Part shown: positions 6,708-13,847 of the stretch, piece by piece | Position numbering within the stretch: the first letter of the stretch is position 1 | Layout of the letters: the number at the start of each line of letters is the position of its first letter | Source of the DNA: Oleispira sp964022115 | GTDB taxonomy: Bacteria > Pseudomonadota > Gammaproteobacteria > Pseudomonadales > Oceanobacteraceae | DNA length: 18,046 nucleotides | Assembly: GCA_964022115.1 (NCBI GenBank) | Contig: CAXIBC010000058.1 | Coordinates: 1-18,046, forward strand | Direction of reading: 5' to 3' | Translations under genes and position numbers: made by a program | The notes under the pieces: model-generated | Databases searched by the model: none | The model's input: only the letters and a program-made list of their open reading frames with translations | Told to the model about the DNA's origin: nothing

Positions 6708-8066
6708 ATGTCTACGGCGGAAGAATTAATTCATATACTTCATCAGGCGGCGGGTCACGACAAGGATGGGGCCGATAGCCCTGACTCTCTGCTGCATTAT
6801 TATAAGCGAGTCCGCCAACAGACGTTACGCCTTTGCCAGAACCTTGAAACCGAAGACTACGAGCTGCAAGCCGAGGCGTTTGTTAGCCCGATAAAATGGC
6901 ACCTTGCCCATACCAGCTGGTTCTTTGAAACCTTTATTTTAAAAAACCAGCCCGACTATCAAGTTTTTCACCCTCAGTTTGAATACCTGTTTAACTCGTA
7001 TTACAACGCCATTGGCAAGCAATATCCTAGGGCTCAGCGCGGTTTATTATCTCGGCCTTCGGTGCAAGAGGTAAAAGCGTATCGTCATCATGTTGATCAA
7101 AAAATGGCGACTTTATTAACCTCTATCCATAAACCTCTGCTGCACCAGCTAGAAAAGCTGATCATTTTGGGCCTTAACCACGAGCAGCAACATCAAGAGT
7201 TGATGCTCACCGATTTAAAATACAACTTCTCTTTTAACCCTCTATACCCTATTTATAGCCAAGCTAAATTTGCTAAAGGTCAATCTCCCGACCAAGAGCA
7301 AGACTATCAATTACCCGCCCTTGAGTTTATTGAGTTTGGTGGTGGTATTTATAATTTTGGCCTTAAAAAGAATGCCTTTGGTTATGATAATGAAACCCCA
7401 CGCCACCAGAGTATGGTGCAAGACTTTCGCTTAGCTAACCGCTTAATTAGCAATCAAGAGTATTGCCTATTTATCGACGCCGGTGGCTATCAAGACCCTC
7501 AGTATTGGCTTGCCGATGGCTGGGATTGGGTACAGAAAAATAGTATTCAAGGCCCTCTTTATTGGCACCTAGAAGGCCAGCAAAGATATGAGTTTCGGTT
7601 AACCGGTTATGGCCAACTACACCCTAACCAACCTGTTACCCACATCAGTTTTTACGAAGCGAATGCTTATGCTAACTGGGCCGGAAAACGCTTACCCACA
7701 GAATATGAATGGGAAGTAGCGAGTAAAAAGCGCGCCATTGAAGGCTCATTTGTTGATAACCAAAGCTTTCATCCAGTACAAGTTACGTCGGCTAATAGTG
7801 AGACAAAAGCAGCGGATGATGGCATTAAACAGCTGTTTGGCGAATGCTGGCAATGGACTCAAAGTACGTATGCCCCATACCCAGGTTTCAAAGCGACATC
7901 AGGGGCTGTGGGTGAATACAACGCTAAATTTATGTGCAACCAAATGGTTTTACGTGGAGGGTCATGCGCCACCCCCAAAGACCATATCCGCGCAACCTAC
8001 CGAAATTTTTTCTATCCTCAAGATAGATGGCAGTTTACCGGTATTCGTTTAGCTGAGGATGTTTAG
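6708..8066 (+). CDS. egtB: Ergothioneine biosynthesis sulfoxide synthase EgtB
   Basis: EgtB is a non-heme iron enzyme. It joins hercynine (trimethylhistidine, made by EgtD) to a thiol donor with O2, giving the sulfoxide precursor of ergothioneine. The 452-aa product has the standard two parts. The N-terminal DinB-like domain supplies the three iron-binding His: probably His68 (in WHLAH, 64-68) and His158/His162 (HEQQH). The C-terminal formylglycine-generating-enzyme-like domain (about 205-452) contains RLPTEYEWE, GECWQWT, LRGGSCATP and a terminal FTGIRLAED. The start is ATG 6708, with AAAGGA upstream; a TTG 9 bp earlier is less likely. Whether the thiol donor is cysteine or gamma-glutamylcysteine is not clear from sequence. 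No egtA or egtC gene is nearby, and the later C-S lyase step (EgtE) must be encoded elsewhere. egtD follows 94 bp downstream on the same strand. Confidence 0.93.
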   Translation: MSTAEELIHILHQAAGHDKDGADSPDSLLHYYKRVRQQTLRLCQNLETEDYELQAEAFVSPIKWHLAHTSWFFETFILKNQPDYQVFHPQFEYLFNSYYNAIGKQYPRAQRGLLSRPSVQEVKAYRHHVDQKMATLLTSIHKPLLHQLEKLIILGLNHEQQHQELMLTDLKYNFSFNPLYPIYSQAKFAKGQSPDQEQDYQLPALEFIEFGGGIYNFGLKKNAFGYDNETPRHQSMVQDFRLANRLISNQEYCLFIDAGGYQDPQYWLADGWDWVQKNSIQGPLYWHLEGQQRYEFRLTGYGQLHPNQPVTHISFYEANAYANWAGKRLPTEYEWEVASKKRAIEGSFVDNQSFHPVQVTSANSETKAADDGIKQLFGECWQWTQSTYAPYPGFKATSGAVGEYNAKFMCNQMVLRGGSCATPKDHIRATYRNFFYPQDRWQFTGIRLAEDV

Positions 8067-8088
8067 CTGAAAGTGCTAAGTCTAGTTA

Positions 8089-8133
8089 TTAAATTCACAG
8101 CTCTTAAATTCACAGCCCTTAAATTCATAGGTC
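8089..8133 (+). repeat. Three tandem 15-bp direct repeats between egtB and egtD
   Basis: Three head-to-tail units begin at 8089, 8104 and 8119, each TTAAATTCAyAGsyC. Units 1 and 2 differ at one base and unit 3 differs at two or three. They fill about half of the 94-bp spacer and end 27 bp before the egtD start. They could be replication-slippage products or iteron-like protein-binding sites. No hairpin or promoter is evident within them. Confidence 0.9.
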
Positions 8134-8160
8134 TATTCAATACGAAGGGAATCGACATTA

Positions 8161-9192
8161 ATGAGTCAGCAAAAAAATAATCCACTTAGCCCCATAAGCA
8201 AACAGCCTAGCCGCAAGAGCTTTAAGTTTTTTGATGACCAACCGGTTGCCGAAGATTTTCTCACGGAAGTCATTGCAGGATTAAGCCAACCACAAAAAGT
8301 ATTACCCGCAAAATACTTTTATGATCAGCAAGGTTCAAGATTATTCGAAGCCATTACTAACTTGCCTGAGTACTACCTGACCCGCATAGAAATTAATTTA
8401 TTGCGCCAGCATCGAGAGACCATTGCCCAACTGGTAAAAGACGATGTGTGGTTATTGGAATATGGCAGTGGGGCTAGTTTAAAAATTCGCTTATTACTGC
8501 AAGCGGTACGGCCCAACTGTTATGTGCCTATGGATATTTCTAAGGATTTTTTATTAGCATCGGCTGAAAGCCTGATGGAAGATTATCCATGGTTGAATGT
8601 GTATGCCGCCTGCGTAGATTATTCACAGCCTGTACGTTTACCCGCCGACATGATTACCAGTGCGCAAAAACTTGGCTTTTTTCCCGGTTCAAGCATTGGT
8701 AATTTCTCTCCCCATGAAGCGCAAATATTTTTACAAGGGGTACGAAATACCTTAGGCAAAGAAGGCGCCATGTTAATTGGAGTCGACTTACAAAAGGATA
8801 AACCAATTTTAGAAACTGCCTATAATGATTGCCAAGGAGTAACCGCCGCCTTTAACTTTAATATTTTACAGCACATTAATGGCACTTTAGGAACTGAGTT
8901 TAATCCCGCTCATTTTCAACATAAGGCCATTTATAATGAGACCAAAAGTCGCATAGAAATGCACCTTGTTAGTACCCTAGATCAGATCATTAGAATCAGT
9001 GATGTGAATACCGCTGCCAGTGAATCCATGCAAGTGGTATTAAAAAGCGGTGAGAGTATTCATACCGAGAATTCTTATAAATATTCAAAGCAAGGTTTTA
9101 CCGAGCTAGTGGAAGGTGCGGGTTTTCAAGTACGCGAATGCTGGACGGATGATAAAAATTATTTTGCCATGTTTTATTTGCATTGTTGTTGA
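8161..9192 (+). CDS. egtD: L-histidine N-alpha-methyltransferase EgtD
   Basis: EgtD transfers three methyl groups from S-adenosylmethionine to histidine to make hercynine, the substrate of EgtB. The 343-aa protein shows the family hallmarks: KYFYDQQGSRLFEAIT (51-66), the SAM-binding loop LLEYGSGAS (98-106), GSSIGNFSP (176-184, with Asn181 in the position of a histidine-binding Asn in mycobacterial EgtD), GVDLQKD (207-213) and the substrate-binding segment IHTENSYKYS (300-309). AGGGA lies about 10 nt before the ATG, a slightly long but acceptable spacing. It is co-oriented with egtB, and the pair would take histidine as far as the hercynyl-thiol sulfoxide. It converges on thrB with a 32-bp gap and no recognisable terminator. 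Confidence 0.94.
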   Translation: MSQQKNNPLSPISKQPSRKSFKFFDDQPVAEDFLTEVIAGLSQPQKVLPAKYFYDQQGSRLFEAITNLPEYYLTRIEINLLRQHRETIAQLVKDDVWLLEYGSGASLKIRLLLQAVRPNCYVPMDISKDFLLASAESLMEDYPWLNVYAACVDYSQPVRLPADMITSAQKLGFFPGSSIGNFSPHEAQIFLQGVRNTLGKEGAMLIGVDLQKDKPILETAYNDCQGVTAAFNFNILQHINGTLGTEFNPAHFQHKAIYNETKSRIEMHLVSTLDQIIRISDVNTAASESMQVVLKSGESIHTENSYKYSKQGFTELVEGAGFQVRECWTDDKNYFAMFYLHCC

Positions 9193-9224
9193 TTGGTTTT
9201 TGCCAAATACCGTGCGAGAAAAGC

Positions 9225-10259
9225 CTAATACTCTGTCACACGATGACGTACTAACTTTAAAAAGTACTCCATTGGGTCTTTTGTCGTAGTGACCAATGAT
9301 CCTTTTGGATCTTTTGCGATAGCTTCCGCTTGATGCTGTTGGGTTAATAATCGGCTGAGCCAGAAACGTAATGCCGCCCCACGCAAGCATAATCCCCAAG
9401 CTTGCTGTTCCAATTCTGATAATTCCCGTACCGATTGATAACCTGCAACCAAGGCGGGAAAGCGATCCTCTTGCCAATGGCCATTGCTGTCGGCGCACCA
9501 ATCATTAGCGACGATGGCAAGGTCAAATAACCAAGCGTCTTGGCAAGCGTTATAAATATCTAGAATAGCGCCGAGCTGATCACCTTCTTTTTCATTGCTT
9601 TCAAATAACGCATTATCATGAAACAAATCCCCGTGTACTAACCCCCGAGGTAAGTCATACCAAAGCTTAGAATGTGATTGCTGGAATTCTATTTCATCCG
9701 CCAGAACGTCTTGCTGCTCGTCGCTTAATAGCGCAACCTCCAGCCCTCCTTGCATCTTAGTTTTTTGCAGCAACTCTTGGCCAACCTGCGGCCACCAGCT
9801 TAACCCTCGATTATTCTCTTCTAGCTCATCCAAGCCACCACCAGCGATATGAAAGCGGGCTAATGCCGCGCCAATCTGCTGGCAATGCTGTGTTGTTAAT
9901 GTCTCAGGGTGAGAGCCGGGTAAGCACGGGCAAAGAATCGCGGGTTTACCTTTTAACTGATGCAGGAATAACCCGGTATTATCCGCAATAGGCCCAGGTA
10001 CTGGCACACCTCTATCCGCTAGGTGACGACCAATTTTAATAAAGCTCTCAACCTGTTGTGGATTATGATGCTCAAAGATCGTCAGCACATACCTCTGGGC
10101 CTTCTCTTCCTGCTTGCTATCTGCATTTTTGCTGGTGACAAAAAAATTGGTATTTTCTACCCCCGCACTAATGCCTTGGTGATCTTGATATTCACCGAGA
10201 GAGTATTGCTGCAGAAAATCAGTGACTTCCGCGGAAGTGAGTTGGGTATAAACAGACAT
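9225..10259 (-). CDS. thrB: Homoserine kinase, ThrB type II (APH fold)
   Basis: This enzyme phosphorylates homoserine in threonine synthesis. It belongs to the aminoglycoside-phosphotransferase-like group found in Pseudomonas, not the GHMP-type ThrB of E. coli. Evidence includes the N-terminal GVENTNFFV (33-41), the catalytic loop LVHGDLFHDNALF (207-219, with Asp211 and Asn216) and LDIYNACQDAWLFDLA (233-248) in the metal-binding position. At 344 aa it is somewhat longer than the usual 316-320. Part of the excess is a charged insert at about residues 43-57 (SKNADSKQEEKAQRY) between two N-lobe strands. It lies 70 bp downstream of the DUF2782 gene, the same order as around P. aeruginosa thrB, and may be co-transcribed with it. 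The other thr genes are not in the window. Confidence 0.93.
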   Translation of the reverse strand: MSVYTQLTSAEVTDFLQQYSLGEYQDHQGISAGVENTNFFVTSKNADSKQEEKAQRYVLTIFEHHNPQQVESFIKIGRHLADRGVPVPGPIADNTGLFLHQLKGKPAILCPCLPGSHPETLTTQHCQQIGAALARFHIAGGGLDELEENNRGLSWWPQVGQELLQKTKMQGGLEVALLSDEQQDVLADEIEFQQSHSKLWYDLPRGLVHGDLFHDNALFESNEKEGDQLGAILDIYNACQDAWLFDLAIVANDWCADSNGHWQEDRFPALVAGYQSVRELSELEQQAWGLCLRGAALRFWLSRLLTQQHQAEAIAKDPKGSLVTTTKDPMEYFLKLVRHRVTEY

Positions 10260-10284
10260 GAGGCTCTATCAATTCTTTAATATT

Positions 10285-10294
10285 TACAATTGTA
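10285..10294. promoter_or_regulatory. Palindrome upstream of thrB
   Basis: TACAATTGTA is a perfect 10-bp palindrome, 26 bp upstream of the thrB start codon. It could be a small operator or coincidental AT-rich symmetry. No convincing -35/-10 pair accompanies it. Confidence 0.25.
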
Positions 10295-10310
10295 CAAAAT
10301 TCACCGAGAG

Positions 10311-10330
10311 ATTGCTCTCAACAGAGCAAT
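10311..10330 (-). other. Stem-loop at the DUF2782-thrB junction
   Basis: ATTGCTCT (10311-10318) and AGAGCAAT (10323-10330) form a perfect 8-bp stem with a 4-nt loop. The stem touches the last base of the DUF2782 stop codon. On the minus strand it is followed by CTCTCGG rather than a U-run. It is thus more likely a processing or partial-attenuation structure than a full terminator. Confidence 0.5.
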
Positions 10331-10629
10331 TACCAGCGAAAGATCACCCAGCTTGGCACAGAGATATCCGGAGCATCCGACTTAATGTACTGGCCTTCTT
10401 CTTCGTTTTTGACATCCGCAGGCTGCAAATAATACGGTTTTCCGTACTTTGGTACGACTTTAATCTCGACCACCTGACCGCCACGGCGATATTCATAAAA
10501 AGTTTTATCCCCGTCATTGCGAATAATAACCTCATCCCCCGCAGGGTCAGCGGCAACTTTCATCGCCACCATCGGGCTGCTGATTAGTGCAAAAGCACAT
10601 GTGAAAGCCACAAGTAGAGTACGCATCAT
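10330..10629 (-). CDS. DUF2782 family exported protein
   Basis: This is a 99-aa protein with an N-terminal signal-like hydrophobic segment (residues 4-22), probably exported to the periplasm or anchored in the membrane. The small beta-rich domain has the DUF2782 pattern: EVIIRNDGDKTFYEYRRGG, then VPKYGKPYYL, ending in a basic-aromatic FRW. The function of the family is not known to me. The position next to polA and upstream of thrB matches the P. aeruginosa order. Tandem ATG codons occur at the start; a GGAG lies about 11 nt upstream of the first, an imperfect distance. The start is divergent from polA across a 112-bp region in which I could not identify a confident promoter. Confidence 0.85.
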   Translation of the reverse strand: MMRTLLVAFTCAFALISSPMVAMKVAADPAGDEVIIRNDGDKTFYEYRRGGQVVEIKVVPKYGKPYYLQPADVKNEEEGQYIKSDAPDISVPSWVIFRW

Positions 10630-10741
10630 GGTAAGCTATGCTCCATTCAAATTTTAAAAGTTATCTCTGTTTTTATTGTACTCTTTTTACACCTCAACGC
10701 ACCGAGAAACGTAACGAGATCTTATTTAGAAAATAGAGTCT

Positions 10742-13543
10742 ATGATGGATAGTTTTATGTCAGAACCGATTTCAGCACCCATGTCCGCACCGACTATCTT
10801 AGTAGACGGTTCATCCTACTTATTCCGTGCTTACCACGCCATGCCACCCCTAACCAATTCCGATGGCCATCCTACTGGGGCGATTCGTGGGGTTATTAAC
10901 ATGATGCGGAAGCTGCAAAAGGACTATCCAGAATCACCAATTATTGTGATTTTTGATGCCAAGGGTAAAACCTTCCGCAACGACATGTATCCAGAATATA
11001 AGGCCAATCGCCCGTCTATGCCCGATGAGCTAAGGGTGCAGATTCAGCCTATTCACGACATTATTAAAGCCATGGGCTTACCACTACTGGTTATTGACGG
11101 TGTTGAAGCCGATGATGTTATTGGCACCTTAGCCTACCAAGCCACACACGCTAAACGCGACGTAATTATCTCCACCGGCGATAAAGACATGGCGCAGTTG
11201 GTTAACGAACACGTGAGCTTGATTAATACCATGACGGATACCTTCATGGATGTTGAGGGGGTGATCGAGAAGTTTGGTGTACGCCCAGATCAGATTATCG
11301 ATTACTTATCGTTAATGGGGGATAAGGTCGATAACATTCCTGGAGTTGAGAAGTGTGGCCCTAAAACCGCGGTTAAGTGGCTAGCGGCTTATGAAACCCT
11401 ACAAGGTGTGATCGATAACGCCGAGGCGGTCAAAGGCAAGATAGGTGAGAACTTACGTTCTGCCTTAGAATTTTTACCACTGTCCTACGAATTAGCGACG
11501 ATTAAGTGCGACGTTGAGCTAGAGCAAACCCTAACCGAGATCGAACCACAGCCCATTAACAAAGAAGCATTATTAGCTTCATTCAGCGAATTCGAGTTTA
11601 AATCTTGGGTTGCAGAACTGGGGGGTGAGGTAGCGGGGGAGCCAGCCAGCAAGGCAAAATCGTCTACTAGTAGCAATGAAAGTTCAGTTAAGCTGCCTTC
11701 TACGGAAGACATAAAAACCGATTACCACATCATTTTTGCGCAAGCGGAGCTTGATGAATGGTTGGCTAAGTTAGAAAAAGCTGAGTTATTTGCTTTTGAT
11801 ACTGAAACTACCTCGCTGAATTACATGGAAGCAGAAATCGTCGGTTTCTCTTTTGCTATCGAAGCGGGCATAGCCGCATACGTACCTTTAGCTCACATTG
11901 GCCCAGATACCCAATTAGAAGATACCCCAGCTCAGCTAAACCGCGATGCCGTTTTAGCTCAGTTTAAGCCCATATTAGAAAGCGCTGAGCATAAGAAAGT
12001 CGGCCAGCACTTAAAATACGATGCCCATGTGCTAGCCAACTACGGCATTGAGCTTAAAGGTATTCAGTTTGATACCATGCTCGAATCTTATGTACTTAAC
12101 TCCGTCGCTAGCCGCCACGATATGGATAGCCTAGCGTCTTATTACCTAAATACCAAAACCACCAAGTTCGAAGAAGTGGCCGGTAAAGGCGCCAAGCAAA
12201 TTACCTTTGATAAGGTCGAAATTGCCATCGCAGGCCCCTACGCCGCGGAAGATGCGGATATCACTTTACGCTTGCACCAAACGTTATGGGCGCAGCTGAA
12301 TGACAGTGATAAAGCCGATTTAAAAGCGGTTTTCGAAGACATCGAATTACCCCTAGTCGAAGTATTAACCAAGATCGAAGCCAATGGCGCGTTAATCGAT
12401 CCAGAGATTTTACATCAGCAGAGTGCTCAACTCTCCAGCCGCCTAATCGAGCTAGAACAGCAAGCTCACGATGTCGCTGGGCAGGTATTTAACCTAGGTT
12501 CACCTAAGCAATTAGCTGAAATTTTATTTGAAAAGCTTGAACTTCCGGTGGTTAAGAAAACCCCTAAAGGTGCACCCTCGACCGCCGAAGAAGTCTTAGT
12601 GCAGCTTGCGGAAGAGTATGAGCTGCCTAAGCTGATTTTAGAAAACCGCAGTTTAAGCAAGTTGAAGTCGACTTATACCGATAAGCTGCCTTTGATGATT
12701 TGCCAACGCACTGGCCGTTTGCACACCTCGTATCACCAAGCAATCGCGGCAACTGGGCGCTTATCTTCGACGGATCCGAACTTGCAGAACATTCCGGTAA
12801 AGAGCGAAGAAGGCCGTCGTATTCGCAATGCCTTTATCGCTCCACAAGGCTATACCATGGTCGCAGCGGATTATAGCCAGATCGAATTACGCATCATGGC
12901 GCACTTGTCTAAAGATAAAGGTTTATTAACCGCCTTTGCTGATGGCATTGATGTACATACCGCCACCGCAGCCGAAGTCTTTGGGGTTGCGATTGCAGAC
13001 GTTGAGCCGAATATGCGCCGCAGCGCGAAAGCGATTAACTTTGGTTTAATTTATGGAATGTCGGCCTTTGGCCTTGCTAAGCAGCTTGGTATTGGCCGTA
13101 ATCAAGCACAAGAGTACGTCGATTTATACTTTGAGCGCTACCCAGGGGTAAAGGCCTACATGGATAATACCCGTGCCGATGCCGCCGATGCGGGTTATGT
13201 CGAAACCATCTTTGGTCGTCGTTTATATCTGCCTGATATTAAAGCGAAAAATGCCATGCGCCGCCAGCACGCTGAACGCACCGCGATTAACGCGCCGATG
13301 CAAGGCACAGCCGCCGATATCATCAAAAAGGCCATGATCAAGGTCTCAGACTGGCTAGCGACCCAAGAGTTTGATGCGCAGATGGTTATGCAAGTACACG
13401 ATGAATTGGTATTAGAAGTGAAAACCGAGCAATTAGAGGCCTTCTCGGCCAAGCTAAAAGACATCATGGAGAATGCCGTTAAGATTGATGTGCCGCTGAT
13501 TGTTGATGTGGGCTTTGGTAAAAACTGGGGTGAAGCACATTAA
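10742..13543 (+). CDS. polA: DNA polymerase I
   Basis: DNA polymerase I fills gaps and removes RNA primers in replication and repair. The product (up to 933 aa; E. coli 928) has all three domains. These are a 5'-3' exonuclease (about 15-300, opening TILVDGSSYLFRAYHAMPP), a 3'-5' exonuclease with the intact DTET motif (Asp353, Glu355), and a polymerase domain. The polymerase motifs are motif A DYSQIELR (Asp710), the O-helix RRSAKAINFGLIYG and motif C QVHDELV (Asp887). These correspond to E. coli Asp705 and Asp882, so proofreading and synthesis should both be active. The phenylalanine at the O-helix position equivalent to E. coli Phe762 is kept. The start is uncertain: ATG codons at 10742, 10745, 10757 and 10781 are all in frame. 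A GAG 6 nt before 10745 and GGA before 10757 give moderate support, while 10781 would best match the Pseudomonas N-terminus. Confidence 0.97.
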   Translation: MMDSFMSEPISAPMSAPTILVDGSSYLFRAYHAMPPLTNSDGHPTGAIRGVINMMRKLQKDYPESPIIVIFDAKGKTFRNDMYPEYKANRPSMPDELRVQIQPIHDIIKAMGLPLLVIDGVEADDVIGTLAYQATHAKRDVIISTGDKDMAQLVNEHVSLINTMTDTFMDVEGVIEKFGVRPDQIIDYLSLMGDKVDNIPGVEKCGPKTAVKWLAAYETLQGVIDNAEAVKGKIGENLRSALEFLPLSYELATIKCDVELEQTLTEIEPQPINKEALLASFSEFEFKSWVAELGGEVAGEPASKAKSSTSSNESSVKLPSTEDIKTDYHIIFAQAELDEWLAKLEKAELFAFDTETTSLNYMEAEIVGFSFAIEAGIAAYVPLAHIGPDTQLEDTPAQLNRDAVLAQFKPILESAEHKKVGQHLKYDAHVLANYGIELKGIQFDTMLESYVLNSVASRHDMDSLASYYLNTKTTKFEEVAGKGAKQITFDKVEIAIAGPYAAEDADITLRLHQTLWAQLNDSDKADLKAVFEDIELPLVEVLTKIEANGALIDPEILHQQSAQLSSRLIELEQQAHDVAGQVFNLGSPKQLAEILFEKLELPVVKKTPKGAPSTAEEVLVQLAEEYELPKLILENRSLSKLKSTYTDKLPLMICQRTGRLHTSYHQAIAATGRLSSTDPNLQNIPVKSEEGRRIRNAFIAPQGYTMVAADYSQIELRIMAHLSKDKGLLTAFADGIDVHTATAAEVFGVAIADVEPNMRRSAKAINFGLIYGMSAFGLAKQLGIGRNQAQEYVDLYFERYPGVKAYMDNTRADAADAGYVETIFGRRLYLPDIKAKNAMRRQHAERTAINAPMQGTAADIIKKAMIKVSDWLATQEFDAQMVMQVHDELVLEVKTEQLEAFSAKLKDIMENAVKIDVPLIVDVGFGKNWGEAH

Positions 13544-13593
13544 TTTTTAAGCAAGCACATTCGCATTAAAGTGGAAGAATAGAAAAAGCGGTC

Positions 13594-13599
13594 TATAGT
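13594..13599 (+). promoter_or_regulatory. Candidate -10 element of the small RNA gene
   Basis: TATAGT matches the sigma70 -10 hexamer at 5 of 6 positions. It would start transcription near 13606, at the base of the first stem-loop of the predicted RNA. No good -35 hexamer lies 16-18 bp upstream, so the promoter may need an activator or another sigma factor. Enterobacterial spf is CRP-repressed and Pseudomonas ersA uses an extracytoplasmic sigma factor. Neither type of site is clear here. Confidence 0.45.
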
Positions 13600-13605
13600 T
13601 AGATA

Positions 13606-13754
13606 TAGGTAAGCAATCATGTGTGCTTCCAACCTCTCCGTAAGGTCTAACGTTATTACTATCATTAGTTATAACGTTCCTTTTTCTTCGGTGATTCCCC
13701 AAAGATCCGAAGCCTAGCTCGATTGATCCCCAATAATCAATCGGGCTCTTTTTT
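13606..13754 (+). ncRNA. spf: Spot 42/ErsA-like small regulatory RNA
   Basis: The gap between polA and the convergent engB carries an ordered set of RNA signals. The 5' stem-loop pairs AGGTAAGCA (13607-13615) with TGCTT (13624-13628) and ACCT (13632-13635), leaving a 3-nt bulge. E. coli Spot 42 has the same arrangement (AGGTAAGAT...ATCTT, bulge, ACCT) near its 5' end. A C/U-rich single-stranded stretch (13633-13640) follows. A middle hairpin pairs AACGTTAT (13649-13656) with ATAACGTT (13671-13678) and three more inner pairs; a smaller one pairs CTTCGG (13686-13691) with CCGAAG (13707-13712). A strong terminator ends the RNA. The predicted length is about 149 nt, longer than Spot 42 (109 nt) and ErsA (about 132 nt). 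spf and ersA both occupy this polA-engB position. Hfq-dependent base-pairing to mRNAs is inferred from the family. The region has no significant ORF. Confidence 0.72.
13716..13754 (+). terminator. Intrinsic terminator of the small RNA
   Basis: AGCTCGATTGAT (13716-13727) pairs with ATCAATCGGGCT (13736-13747) over 12 bp, with one G-U pair, around an 8-nt loop. The stem is followed by CTTTTTT (13748-13754). A U-tail of this type is typical of Hfq-binding small RNAs. Confidence 0.88.
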
Positions 13755-13786
13755 GCCTATGATAAAGTCATCTTCAAATTCTAGGC

Positions 13787-13822
13787 AAAAAAAAGCCCTT
13801 ATGGCTAAAGGCAATAAAGGCT
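13787..13822 (-). terminator. Intrinsic terminator of engB
   Basis: On the minus strand, 26 bp past the engB stop codon, AGCCTTTAT (plus 13814-13822) pairs with ATAAGGGCT (plus 13794-13802). The stem is 9 bp with one G-U pair and is followed by a run of T (plus A-tract 13787-13793). It faces the small RNA terminator, so the two convergent units are insulated from each other. Confidence 0.85.
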
Positions 13823-13847
13823 ATTTATCAATGACGATCGGCTATGT

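Noticed and set aside
9106..9501. Minus-strand ORF of 131 codons across the egtD/thrB 3' ends
   Set aside because: It overlaps both well-supported genes, has no recognisable domain and no ribosome binding site; a shadow.
10258..10587. Plus-strand ORF of 109 codons opposite the DUF2782 gene
   Set aside because: It is antisense to a gene with a family match and conserved neighbourhood, and its composition is not protein-like.
13195..13467. Minus-strand ORF of 90 codons inside polA
   Set aside because: It lies wholly opposite the most conserved part of the polymerase domain (motif C), so its openness reflects polA codon constraints.
13544..13605. A sigma-E-like promoter (as for Pseudomonas ersA) upstream of the small RNA
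   Set aside because: GGAAGAA (13573-13579) and GTCTATA (13591-13597) vaguely resemble the two elements, but the spacing of about 11 bp is too short.
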